A stretch of 58,333 nucleotides of DNA, taken from the NCBI GenBank assembly GCA_021788625.1, contig JAJYKL010000015.1, positions 1 through 58,333 on the forward strand. Direction: 5' to 3'. The stretch comes from Chloroflexota bacterium (lineage in GTDB: Bacteria > Chloroflexota > Anaerolineae > J036 > Brachytrichaceae). A program made the position numbers and the translations under genes. Shown here in pieces: positions 19,256-27,267 of the stretch; positions within the stretch are counted from its first letter, which is position 1; each line of letters opens with the position of its first letter. Below the pieces are notes generated by a model. It did no database searches. It saw only the letters and a program-made list of their open reading frames with translations, and was not told the DNA's origin.

Positions 19256-21166
19256 CTATAGACCAATTCGCGTTCGGTCGTCAACGCCACCAACCCAGCG
19301 CTCTCCTTTTCCCGACGCGAAGCGCAGTTTGATACCTTTTTTCGCGAGGTCACCTAGGATGACCTCATCACCATCGCGAACGGGCTCTGGTGCATTCGCA
19401 CTGAGCCGTTGGCCATTCAGGCTGGTGCCGTTGGCCGACCCTTTATCGGTGATGCTAAAACCTTTTGTCTCGTTATATTCCAACACCGCATGCACACGGC
19501 TCACCGTACTGGGCTCGCCGGCATAGAATGTAATGTCTGTTGATCCTGGCTCACGTCCCAGCACAGTGCGCGGGCGGGTCAGATAGATCGGTCTATGTAG
19601 CATCTGTGAAGGTCCTGTGAGAACAAAGAGCGTACCGATTGCATTCTCACCCATTGATGCTTGGTGCGACGCATCGTCTGGCGCGCGCCGTCGCACAAGC
19701 AAGAGGATAATGACGAGTGCCAGGACGAGCGCGACGACGACCAGCACCATCGCCACTACCACTACAGGGTTCTCCAGTGTAAAGCCCGAGCCTGCTTCTG
19801 GCGTAGCAACGGGTGTAGAGACGGGCACCACCTCCACCGTGACACGCTGCTGGGCACTGGCTTGGTTACCCAGCATATCCACCACGGTGACGTTCACATT
19901 CAGATCGGAGGTGCCTGGGGTAGTCATGTCCGAAAGATCAGCGACCAGGTCCACATTGGTCGTACCCAAGGGTAACTGTGCCGCTGTCTTTTCGTCCTTC
20001 TTGACACCATCCACATCCAGTTCCACACTCTTCAAAGCTCGAGTGATGCCATCGGTCCATCCGATATGCACCAGCGCCCTGATGCTCGCTGGCCCATACG
20101 GATTTGGACCTGCAGCGCCAGGGATGGGTTCGCGTCGTAGTTCTGCAGGCTGTACAGAGAGCGTTACCAGAGGCGGGGTGACATTGACCTGATACTGGCC
20201 GGTTAGTCCGGCAGTGGGCTTGCCAGGCGCACCGACTGTGATTAAGCGAGGTCCCGTGTCACTATAGGGACTGGTATACGAAACCGTATAGTAAACACGC
20301 TCCGCGGCAAGCGATTGATATACGCCATCCAGGGCACCTGACACAGTAGGCGATAACTTGACGAACTGACCGTTGCCACTATTGGCCAGCACCTTCAAGG
20401 GCTCCTGGTCGGCTAACCCGACGCTGGCCTGCACAGCGTAGATCGTGATGTAGTCAGATGCGGCTTCGGCACCATCATTCTGAGCTGCGCTGGTTGCTAC
20501 ATTGCCTGCCGGGTCTTCAATGGCGCGCGCGATAAAAATGATGACTGCGTTCTGAGTGCCAGGCTGGGGAACCAGCTGCTTCATTTGACTGGTAATATCA
20601 ACCACACCTTGCAGCCCTTTGGTAGGCGCAGCGCTGGGTGAAAACGCGTATCCTGATAGGAAATCCAGTAAGTCTTGTCCGTGGCTTGTCGGCTTCATGA
20701 GTAAAGATGTACGGTCGCCACTACCTGGGTTTTCCCGTACCGCAACCTCAACGCGGTCACGGTTGTCGACGAAGGTACCACCGGAGACCAGCTGGCCGAT
20801 TGATTGGCGTAAAGCTGGCACCAGCTTGGCATAATTGGATTGAGCTCCTTCATCGACGACAAAAGCAACATTCAGGGGACCGTCGTTGTGTTCAGTGATT
20901 TTTACATTGCTGGCCGGCACAGGTTTTCCATCTTCAAAGATCGGTAGGTTTGACGCGCTCAGGCCGGCCACGTCGTGATTAGTCGAGTCGAGTGCTCGCA
21001 GGTGAAATGTCACCACGGGAAACCGGCTAGAATCTACAGCGCTGATGAAGTAGGTGTTTTCCGACTGTGCTCGCGCAGGGGTGACACCAGCCAGGCTGCT
21101 TAGGAGCAATACAAGCAGCCCAAATTGGGCCAGCATTCTTCGCAGGTGTGGTGGGGATAATGTCAT
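19256..21166 (-). CDS. secreted-VWA / TM / FHA protein (receptor-like), copy 1
   Basis: This 636-residue protein has a signal peptide (1-33, ending A-R-A before Q-S), a von Willebrand A-like region (about 95-280), beta-sandwich sequence (290-440), one membrane helix (about 466-488), a short basic stop-transfer segment and a cytoplasmic FHA domain (about 520-628). FHA residues are VLGRE, SRVHAVLE and the SANGTSLNG turn, which bind phosphothreonine peptides. The metal-ion site of the VWA fold is lost: DxSxS reads D-E-G-A-Q. The predicted topology places VWA outside and FHA inside. Its ATG overlaps the stop of the preceding VWA-FHA gene by four bases, so the two are translationally coupled. It is the last gene of the essC-side run and converges with the + strand fusion kinase 36 bases away. 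Confidence 0.85.
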   Translation of the reverse strand: MTLSPPHLRRMLAQFGLLVLLLSSLAGVTPARAQSENTYFISAVDSSRFPVVTFHLRALDSTNHDVAGLSASNLPIFEDGKPVPASNVKITEHNDGPLNVAFVVDEGAQSNYAKLVPALRQSIGQLVSGGTFVDNRDRVEVAVRENPGSGDRTSLLMKPTSHGQDLLDFLSGYAFSPSAAPTKGLQGVVDITSQMKQLVPQPGTQNAVIIFIARAIEDPAGNVATSAAQNDGAEAASDYITIYAVQASVGLADQEPLKVLANSGNGQFVKLSPTVSGALDGVYQSLAAERVYYTVSYTSPYSDTGPRLITVGAPGKPTAGLTGQYQVNVTPPLVTLSVQPAELRREPIPGAAGPNPYGPASIRALVHIGWTDGITRALKSVELDVDGVKKDEKTAAQLPLGTTNVDLVADLSDMTTPGTSDLNVNVTVVDMLGNQASAQQRVTVEVVPVSTPVATPEAGSGFTLENPVVVVAMVLVVVALVLALVIILLLVRRRAPDDASHQASMGENAIGTLFVLTGPSQMLHRPIYLTRPRTVLGREPGSTDITFYAGEPSTVSRVHAVLEYNETKGFSITDKGSANGTSLNGQRLSANAPEPVRDGDEVILGDLAKKGIKLRFASGKGERWVGGVDDRTRIGL

Positions 21167-23307
21167 GGCTGTATGCGGAACTCCAGTTTCACCTTCGGGC
21201 CCAATCCGATCATTACATGATCAGCGAGTCGTGCCCGGCTCCCGCTCGGTAATTTGCGCCCATTGATAAACGTCCCGTTGGTACTGTTGTTATCCTGGAT
21301 GTACCACGCCCCTTTGTCTCGAACGATGGTGGCGTGTCGACCCGATACACCACTTTGCGCCCCAACCGTGAGCACCGCGCTGTTACCAGGATTCCGACCG
21401 ATCGTATATTGTGGTCCCGTCACGTGAGCCTGGAAATTGAGCGTGGCCGGTTCGCGTACGATGATTACCGCAGAACCTCCCGCTCCTGCCGCCTCCGGTG
21501 CCTGATCGATCTGGACCAGAACATGCGAGCTGTCATCCGGCGGAGCTTTGGTGTGCACTCGCTCAGGCAGTCCTGCATCCACCACACCCGCTGCCACCTG
21601 TGATCGCGTGCGGGCGAAGCGTAACATGAAGAACAGTGCCACCAGCGCGATTACGGCCAGTAGCCCCAACCCCACAACAGCAACCGAAGATTGGCCGATG
21701 TTATACAGCAAGACATCCACAAAACTCGGTTTGTCATACTCAACGGTGTATGGCTTGGTTAATTCAGCGAGAACCTGGTTCGCACCATCCAGCGCCTGTG
21801 CCTTGACCAGATAGGTTCCGCCTGGCAGATTACCTGCTGGAATGACGAGAGGAGTGTCGGGAGACTGGAACACCTCCGTATTTGGTATTGGGCCATTGGA
21901 TTGTTCGGTCTCCAACCAGGCTTTATATCGGGCGATTCCCGCTACGTCTCCAGTGGAAGTCGTTATTGTAACGACAAACTGGGGCGATAGCATGGTGGGT
22001 GCACTGACGGTAGCGATGGCAATCTGTAGTGATGATGGTGCGTAGGTGAAGTCGGTCGGGGGTGTTTGAGCGAGCACATTGTTTTGGGCGTCGAGCGCGA
22101 TGATCTCCAAAGTATAAGCGCCCCCCTTGGTTAAGGAGTTGGCGGGCAGAGCCAGAGACTGCTGCACACTAGGTAACACTTGGTCCAGGATCGCTTGACC
22201 GGTTCTTTTATCTATAATGCGCACCTTTAGTGCAGCAATCTTCGCCGCGTTTACGATATTCAAGTTCACCAGGACGTTGCCGGGTGTGGAGCGTATTTCA
22301 CCGACCAGGTTTACCGTAGGTGGCGGTACGTAATCTTTATCTGAGGTGAATGTGATCTGGCCTTTCAGTACCGACGCATCCTTCAGGATGACACGAATCG
22401 GTACGGTCTGATCGCCTTTATGCGGGTAAATGGTCCAGTTGGCCTCCCACTGATATGACAGTCCTGACAGTAGATTATTCAGGCCAAAGAGCAAATCGTT
22501 CGGACTACGCATATAGGCCAACCCATGCGTCGGTTGGGTGTATTGCTTCAAATCGTTCAGAGTGATGGAGTAACCTGTGATGCCCAAAGCATGGATTTGA
22601 GTACCACTCGAATTTGCCTGGTCCACGATGGTTTGAACTGAGGTATCGCCACAGTTGTCTTCACTGGCGGTAACAGCTATCACAGCACTATGTGCGCTGG
22701 CTTGACCTACCCGCCGTACTGCTTCCAGCAGGCCGTCATTCAAACAGGATTTGGTGCCCGCTTGGGCGTTCAAGGTAAGTAATTGCTTGCGGACCGCTTC
22801 TTTGTCACTGGTAAAGTCCATCACCACGCTGGTTGTGTTGTTGAACGCAATAATCGTAAAGAGTGCGTTCTGGGGCATGGCATCCAGCGATTTGGCAAGA
22901 CCTTCGATAATACGGCGGTAATCGGTTGTGTTTGCCAGCGTCCCACTGTTATCCAACAGAATCGATATAGCCCAGACACCACTGGGCTTTCCGAAAGTGC
23001 CTGTGTAGCGATCCTGACCCACCTGGAGTTCGACACGGTCAATTTCCGCATTCGTGGGTACACCACTTGCATCGAGCAGTGTAAATCGGGCATGAACTTG
23101 AAGCGCAGGCACTCCATCTGAGCTCGATTGCACTGGAGTCGTGGACGTACTCTGCAAGTAAACTCCAGCCGCACCTGTCTGAGCTCGCGATGCTTGCGGG
23201 TTCAATATGCCTAGACCACAAAGAACCGCAATGATCAGTAGCCGAGCCAGCGTGCGTAATCCGCCTGAGCCATTACGCGCCAACATATTATGTAGTCGCT
23301 TGATCAT
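21163..23307 (-). CDS. secreted-VWA / TM / FHA protein (receptor-like), copy 2
   Basis: This 714-residue protein has a long basic signal peptide (1-43), a VWA domain (about 95-270), two or three beta-sandwich repeats (280-530), a membrane helix (about 532-556) and a C-terminal cytoplasmic FHA domain (about 615-712: YTIGRNPGNS, SGRHATIV, NSTNGTFING). Unlike its two relatives it keeps a plausible metal-ion site, D-N-S-G-T, so it may bind a ligand in a metal-dependent way. AGAGG lies five bases before the ATG. It lies 17 bases after the PP2C stop and overlaps the next gene by four bases, so phosphatase and FHA receptors are made together. The role is inferred: coupling an outside event to a phosphothreonine-reading domain. 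Confidence 0.87.
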   Translation of the reverse strand: MIKRLHNMLARNGSGGLRTLARLLIIAVLCGLGILNPQASRAQTGAAGVYLQSTSTTPVQSSSDGVPALQVHARFTLLDASGVPTNAEIDRVELQVGQDRYTGTFGKPSGVWAISILLDNSGTLANTTDYRRIIEGLAKSLDAMPQNALFTIIAFNNTTSVVMDFTSDKEAVRKQLLTLNAQAGTKSCLNDGLLEAVRRVGQASAHSAVIAVTASEDNCGDTSVQTIVDQANSSGTQIHALGITGYSITLNDLKQYTQPTHGLAYMRSPNDLLFGLNNLLSGLSYQWEANWTIYPHKGDQTVPIRVILKDASVLKGQITFTSDKDYVPPPTVNLVGEIRSTPGNVLVNLNIVNAAKIAALKVRIIDKRTGQAILDQVLPSVQQSLALPANSLTKGGAYTLEIIALDAQNNVLAQTPPTDFTYAPSSLQIAIATVSAPTMLSPQFVVTITTSTGDVAGIARYKAWLETEQSNGPIPNTEVFQSPDTPLVIPAGNLPGGTYLVKAQALDGANQVLAELTKPYTVEYDKPSFVDVLLYNIGQSSVAVVGLGLLAVIALVALFFMLRFARTRSQVAAGVVDAGLPERVHTKAPPDDSSHVLVQIDQAPEAAGAGGSAVIIVREPATLNFQAHVTGPQYTIGRNPGNSAVLTVGAQSGVSGRHATIVRDKGAWYIQDNNSTNGTFINGRKLPSGSRARLADHVMIGLGPKVKLEFRIQP

Positions 23308-23324
23308 ACAGGCCTCTTTGATGC

Positions 23325-24572
23325 TTACGGTGCTTTTGTGCTGGTTTCCGTCAGGGTAACCGTCAAGGTTACCGTCACCGCCACAGTTGTCGTTACGGTA
23401 ATAGTGGGAGCGACCGTCGTCCTGATCGGTGCTGGCGTTCTCGTAGGCGCCGTAGTAGGAGTTGGAGCAAGGGTTGAGGTGGCAGCGATATTAGTAGGTA
23501 TTAATGCCGCGGTCGAAAGTGTTGATGTAAGGATCGTTGAAAGTCTTGTGGGAACCGTTGTTGTTAAGGTTTTGGATAACGTCGCGGGTAAAGCTGAAGC
23601 AATCGGGTTCTTTTCAACATGGATAACCGCCGTACTCGGTATTTTCGTTTGCCCAACTACCGGCAGTGGTGTGCTGGTCGGCCGGGTAAAGGTGTTACCC
23701 ATTAATAAGATAGCGCTGCCGACAAATATGACGAGTAACACGAGCAGAACCGCCAATACAGGCACGAGAGGAAATGAAGGCGTCTTTTTTACTGTGCCAT
23801 AGTCCATCACCGCGACGGTCACATTATCAGCTGTGTTATTTTCTAGTGCCTGCGCCAGAATAGCATCAGCCGCTGCACCTGCACTGGGGTGGCGTTTTAA
23901 TAAGAGCGCCATATCGTCGTCTGTGACTACTCCATGGACTCCGTCCGTACATAGCACCACCCGGTCGCCCACCTGCATAGCACGCTGAGAAAAAGCAGGT
24001 GTATTGTTCGCAGCGCTCCCCAGTGAGCGGGTGACCAGATTGCGCATCGTGCTATGACGCGCCTCCTCCTTCGTCATTGCGCCCAGGCGGACCTGCTCGG
24101 CTACCCAACTGTGGTCTGTTGACAACTGTTCCAGATGGCCATTAGAAAACAGATAGGCTCGACTGTCACCCACATTGGCAACATAGAGTTGCGATCCCAG
24201 TGCTACCGTCATGACAATAGTGGTCGCCATGCTCGCAGCCGCTGGGGTCTGTATCGCTTCCGCGTGGACCGCTACGTTAGCCTGTTCAATAGCGTAACGC
24301 ATCGCCTGCTGTGGCTCGTTTCCGGCTGCTTCATCATAATAAGCCGTGAGGGCTGCCATCGAAGCGGCATCGGCAGCTTTCTGACCGCCTTGCAAGCCAC
24401 CCACCCCATCACAGACGATCATCAACACACCCTTTTTATTGATCAGCGCAGCATTGTCAGGTGTGATAGCCACTGCCCGGTCCTGGTTCTCTGGACGAGG
24501 TCCCTGGTCCGTGCGAATCTCCCATTGATAATTAAGCTGCGATCGATTGCGCTTCGCGTCGGACGATGCCAT
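23325..24572 (-). CDS. transmembrane PP2C-family Ser/Thr phosphatase with Ser/Thr-rich tail
   Basis: This 415-residue protein has a PP2C (PPM) catalytic domain at about 15-255 with the metal-binding signatures: GPRPENQDR, VCDGVGGLQGG, VANVGDSRAY, LCTDGVHG and DNVTVAV. A membrane helix (about 267-291) follows, then a 120-residue extracytoplasmic tail almost entirely of Thr, Ser, Pro, Val and Ala. This layout mirrors the kinase at 15.7 kb (catalytic domain inside, one helix, Thr/Pro-rich tail outside), so the two look like an opposing pair. It would remove phosphate from Ser/Thr residues read by the FHA proteins made from the same run of genes. AAGGA six bases before the ATG supports the start. 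The neighbours on both sides are VWA-FHA genes. Confidence 0.93.
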   Translation of the reverse strand: MASSDAKRNRSQLNYQWEIRTDQGPRPENQDRAVAITPDNAALINKKGVLMIVCDGVGGLQGGQKAADAASMAALTAYYDEAAGNEPQQAMRYAIEQANVAVHAEAIQTPAAASMATTIVMTVALGSQLYVANVGDSRAYLFSNGHLEQLSTDHSWVAEQVRLGAMTKEEARHSTMRNLVTRSLGSAANNTPAFSQRAMQVGDRVVLCTDGVHGVVTDDDMALLLKRHPSAGAAADAILAQALENNTADNVTVAVMDYGTVKKTPSFPLVPVLAVLLVLLVIFVGSAILLMGNTFTRPTSTPLPVVGQTKIPSTAVIHVEKNPIASALPATLSKTLTTTVPTRLSTILTSTLSTAALIPTNIAATSTLAPTPTTAPTRTPAPIRTTVAPTITVTTTVAVTVTLTVTLTETSTKAP

Positions 24573-24598
24573 ACTTAGTCCTTTTCACCTCATCCAGG

Positions 24599-26527
24599 TT
24601 AGGCTTGCTTCAACTCGGCAGCCACATCGGCGAATTCAATCTTGTCGCCAATCTTAACCTCACGCTGTTGCGAGGCAGGTAAACGCTCGCCATTGAGCTT
24701 GGTACCGGAAGCAGAACCCAGGTCCATCAGGTACATCTTGGTGCCATCCACTGTGATCACAGCATGTTTACGTGATACATACTGACTATTGATTCGCACT
24801 GCACCAGGACCAGTATCTGGATCACGGCCGATTGATAGCTTCTCCATATTGGTAGCACCGACACTGAATTGTTGACCAGCGAGATTTCCACCCTGGAATT
24901 CGAGTAAAGCGATGGGCGGTTTGAATACAAGAGTTTGCCCACCTTCACCGCTCGCCCCCAGAACACGGGTCTCACCACCGGGTGATGCTCCTCCATCGTT
25001 CATCAAAGACGTCGGCGATGAATCGATGACCGCCGTCGCGGGGCTGGACTCACCAAACGCTTCTTGCCCAACAACCATCGTTTTCGGGGATTCGCTGCCT
25101 TGCGCTTCCTCACTCGCACCACGTCGGCGTGCCAGTAATACGATCAGGAATATGAGCAGCAATAGGATTCCGACAGCGGAAATGGGTATCAAAATCCCAG
25201 GGAATGTGGTCAAAACCTTGAGGAGTGAAGGCTTTGGTGTGGCGGTGGGGAGCACCACCGTCGGTGTTACGAGCGTAGCTGGATCGATGCCAATCGATAC
25301 ATCGGCTATGGTCATTGAATCCGGATTTCCCAGGTCGCCCGCAGCCTTCAATGTGATCTTGTTCAGGCTTAAGAGATCGTTTGTGGCAATGACAAGCTGG
25401 AATGGTGGTTTGGAAATCACCGTCGATTGGTTGCCAACGATATATTCCACCTGAGTCACTGGAACGGCTGAGCCGATCGTGGGCTGGATGATCACGGTCT
25501 TATTAGCTGGCAGTAATAGTGGATTCGCCTCCACCCCATTCACTGTGAATGTCACCTTGTCGAATGTGGGCTTTGGCACCGCCTTGGTCTGGATCGATAC
25601 AGTTTGCTTGGCCTGGTTGGGTCCTTGAGTCACCTGGATGACCAGCGAGCGAGCCTGACCATTACTTGTTCCACCCACGTGGAAGCTGAGCCGATACTGC
25701 GTTTTCAATTCCTTCTCGATTCGTCGGAAGATGTCAGTAACGTTGGTCAGGCTCGCAGCTGCTGTATAGTCGCCATCGGTTTGCAACGCCAGTTTACGCA
25801 TATACGCTTCGTTGACGTCCGGACCAACACCAATGGTGAAGACAGGTGTTCGATCGTGATTGGCACGGGTGATGGGGTCACTTTCACTACAAACGGTGCT
25901 CTTGGCGTCATGACCATCGCTCAGCACTATGACCGCGCGATTCCCTACACTCTCCTGCGCCGTCAGCAGTAGAGCTTTGCATACTGCGTCGTACAAGGGA
26001 GTGCTGGCCACGGCGTTCAGGCTGTTGATCAGGTTGATCATGTCGTTGCGTTTCTGACCGGCATTAGCGAATGCGAATTCCTTGCTGGGATCGATGGAAC
26101 TATCCACTTTCACCGGTCCAATAATGGCGATGATTCCGATTCGATCATCATTACTGGCTGCCTGCAGGATCGCCGTGGCGGAATCCTTCAACGGTTGAAG
26201 CGCTGAACCACGATGCACCATGCCAAAGTCCACCACCAACATAATGCTGGTTTTCACATTGGAGCCAGTGATCTGTTGCACTTGCAGGTTGGTTGCGGGT
26301 GTGGTACCTTCCATCACCTGGAACGATGACGGATCCAGGTTCTGCAAGGGTACACCCGCGCCGTTGACTGGTGTAACGATACAGCTCACTTCGGGGAAGT
26401 TACTACTATCGCAACTGTTGATAATGAGGGTAACGCCGGATGTTTGGGCTTTGGCGCTGGTTGGTGCACTCGCTACCAGCCATAACATCGCGAGCAGCAC
26501 CCTGATGAGTCCGCGTTTTGCTACCAT
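24599..26527 (-). CDS. secreted-VWA / TM / FHA protein (receptor-like), copy 3
   Basis: This 642-residue protein has a signal peptide (1-28), a VWA domain (about 85-260), a beta-rich region (275-420), a membrane helix (about 440-467) ending in ARRRG, an acidic Ser/Gly-rich linker, and a cytoplasmic FHA domain (about 545-640: LSIGRDPDTG, VSRKHAVI, SASGTKLNG). The VWA metal site is degenerate (D-F-G-M-V for DxSxS), as in copy 1. The conserved late VWA strand (AVIVLSDGHD) is present. It follows the YukD-FHA gene by 59 bases and precedes the PP2C gene by 26, so it belongs to the same - strand run. The three copies are clearly paralogous in architecture but strongly diverged in sequence. Confidence 0.87.
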   Translation of the reverse strand: MVAKRGLIRVLLAMLWLVASAPTSAKAQTSGVTLIINSCDSSNFPEVSCIVTPVNGAGVPLQNLDPSSFQVMEGTTPATNLQVQQITGSNVKTSIMLVVDFGMVHRGSALQPLKDSATAILQAASNDDRIGIIAIIGPVKVDSSIDPSKEFAFANAGQKRNDMINLINSLNAVASTPLYDAVCKALLLTAQESVGNRAVIVLSDGHDAKSTVCSESDPITRANHDRTPVFTIGVGPDVNEAYMRKLALQTDGDYTAAASLTNVTDIFRRIEKELKTQYRLSFHVGGTSNGQARSLVIQVTQGPNQAKQTVSIQTKAVPKPTFDKVTFTVNGVEANPLLLPANKTVIIQPTIGSAVPVTQVEYIVGNQSTVISKPPFQLVIATNDLLSLNKITLKAAGDLGNPDSMTIADVSIGIDPATLVTPTVVLPTATPKPSLLKVLTTFPGILIPISAVGILLLLIFLIVLLARRRGASEEAQGSESPKTMVVGQEAFGESSPATAVIDSSPTSLMNDGGASPGGETRVLGASGEGGQTLVFKPPIALLEFQGGNLAGQQFSVGATNMEKLSIGRDPDTGPGAVRINSQYVSRKHAVITVDGTKMYLMDLGSASGTKLNGERLPASQQREVKIGDKIEFADVAAELKQA

Positions 26528-26586
26528 AGTTGTTGCCCCTGAATCGTTGTGTTAAGCGTTGCCATTCCAATCGTCGGTCCGTTCGA

Positions 26587-27216
26587 CTAGCCAATCACCT
26601 GGAAGCTTAGCGAAACATTCCCCAACTTGGCAACTGCGCCAGGTTGAAGTGGATACTTTTCACCGTACCGCAGTTTCACACCATCCAGCAATAGTGGATT
26701 ACGTTCCTGAACAGCCTCAATAAAGAATGAGCCGTCCCTTTCGGTAATCGCGGCATGGTGTCTGGAGACACTGGGCAGTTTCTCCAAATCTTCCAGATCG
26801 GCTGCCAGCAGGCGGTTATTACTTGGATTATTAACGTCACGCCTCCCGATGATTGATGGCTGCCAGCGCAATTCGAACTCCGATAGAGTGCGTTGTTCGC
26901 GAAGATAGACGCGCGTAAAGCGCTTGCTAAACGGCACCCGCACTCCTCGCGTTATGGCATCCAGTGTACCAGTAGACTCGAAAACTCGCGCACACACCAG
27001 CGATGTGCCATCGAGTACACCCAATTGGTCCAGTGCAGCCTCATCAGGCAGGGGTGTGCGCGAGCCGGGTACACGTAATATGAAACTCCCATCCAGATTG
27101 AATTTATCAATGATGTTAGCCAGTAATGAGGCCACTTGCAGGTTACTGCGGACATTCACCTGTTTCGAACCGATCCCTTCAGCCTGTATATCGAGGTTGA
27201 TTTTTAGGCGATCCAC
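26587..27216 (-). CDS. EsaB/YukD-like ubiquitin-fold protein fused to an FHA domain
   Basis: This is a 209-residue cytosolic protein. Residues 1-80 look like the ubiquitin-like fold of YukD/EsaB and of the EccD N-terminus (LKINLDI, then VASLLANIIDKF, PLPDEAALDQLGVLDGTSL). Residues about 120-207 form an FHA domain (IIGRRDVN, SVSRHHAAIT, LLLDGVKL). Start: a GTG preceded by AGAGGTG at about five bases. It lies 51 bases after the essC stop. EsaB/YukD proteins are small partners of type VII secretion ATPases, and Firmicutes EssC carries FHA domains at its own N-terminus. Here the FHA has been moved onto the YukD-like partner, which may dock on the ATPase in response to threonine phosphorylation. 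The FHA call is firm; the YukD call rests on fold pattern and position. Confidence 0.72.
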   Translation of the reverse strand: MDRLKINLDIQAEGIGSKQVNVRSNLQVASLLANIIDKFNLDGSFILRVPGSRTPLPDEAALDQLGVLDGTSLVCARVFESTGTLDAITRGVRVPFSKRFTRVYLREQRTLSEFELRWQPSIIGRRDVNNPSNNRLLAADLEDLEKLPSVSRHHAAITERDGSFFIEAVQERNPLLLDGVKLRYGEKYPLQPGAVAKLGNVSLSFQVIG

Positions 27217-27267
27217 TTTACACCTCTTGCCTCCCGTCTATGATTGCCGAAATCCTGCTCAGACGCC

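Noticed and set aside
19240-19258. TAGTGG-N7-CCACTA as a terminator between convergent genes
   Set aside because: Short stem, seven-base loop, no T-run on either side; six-base arms occur by chance.
19617-20192. 191-codon + strand frame opposite the VWA-FHA gene
   Set aside because: Ser/Thr-rich antisense shadow of the TM/FHA linker region.
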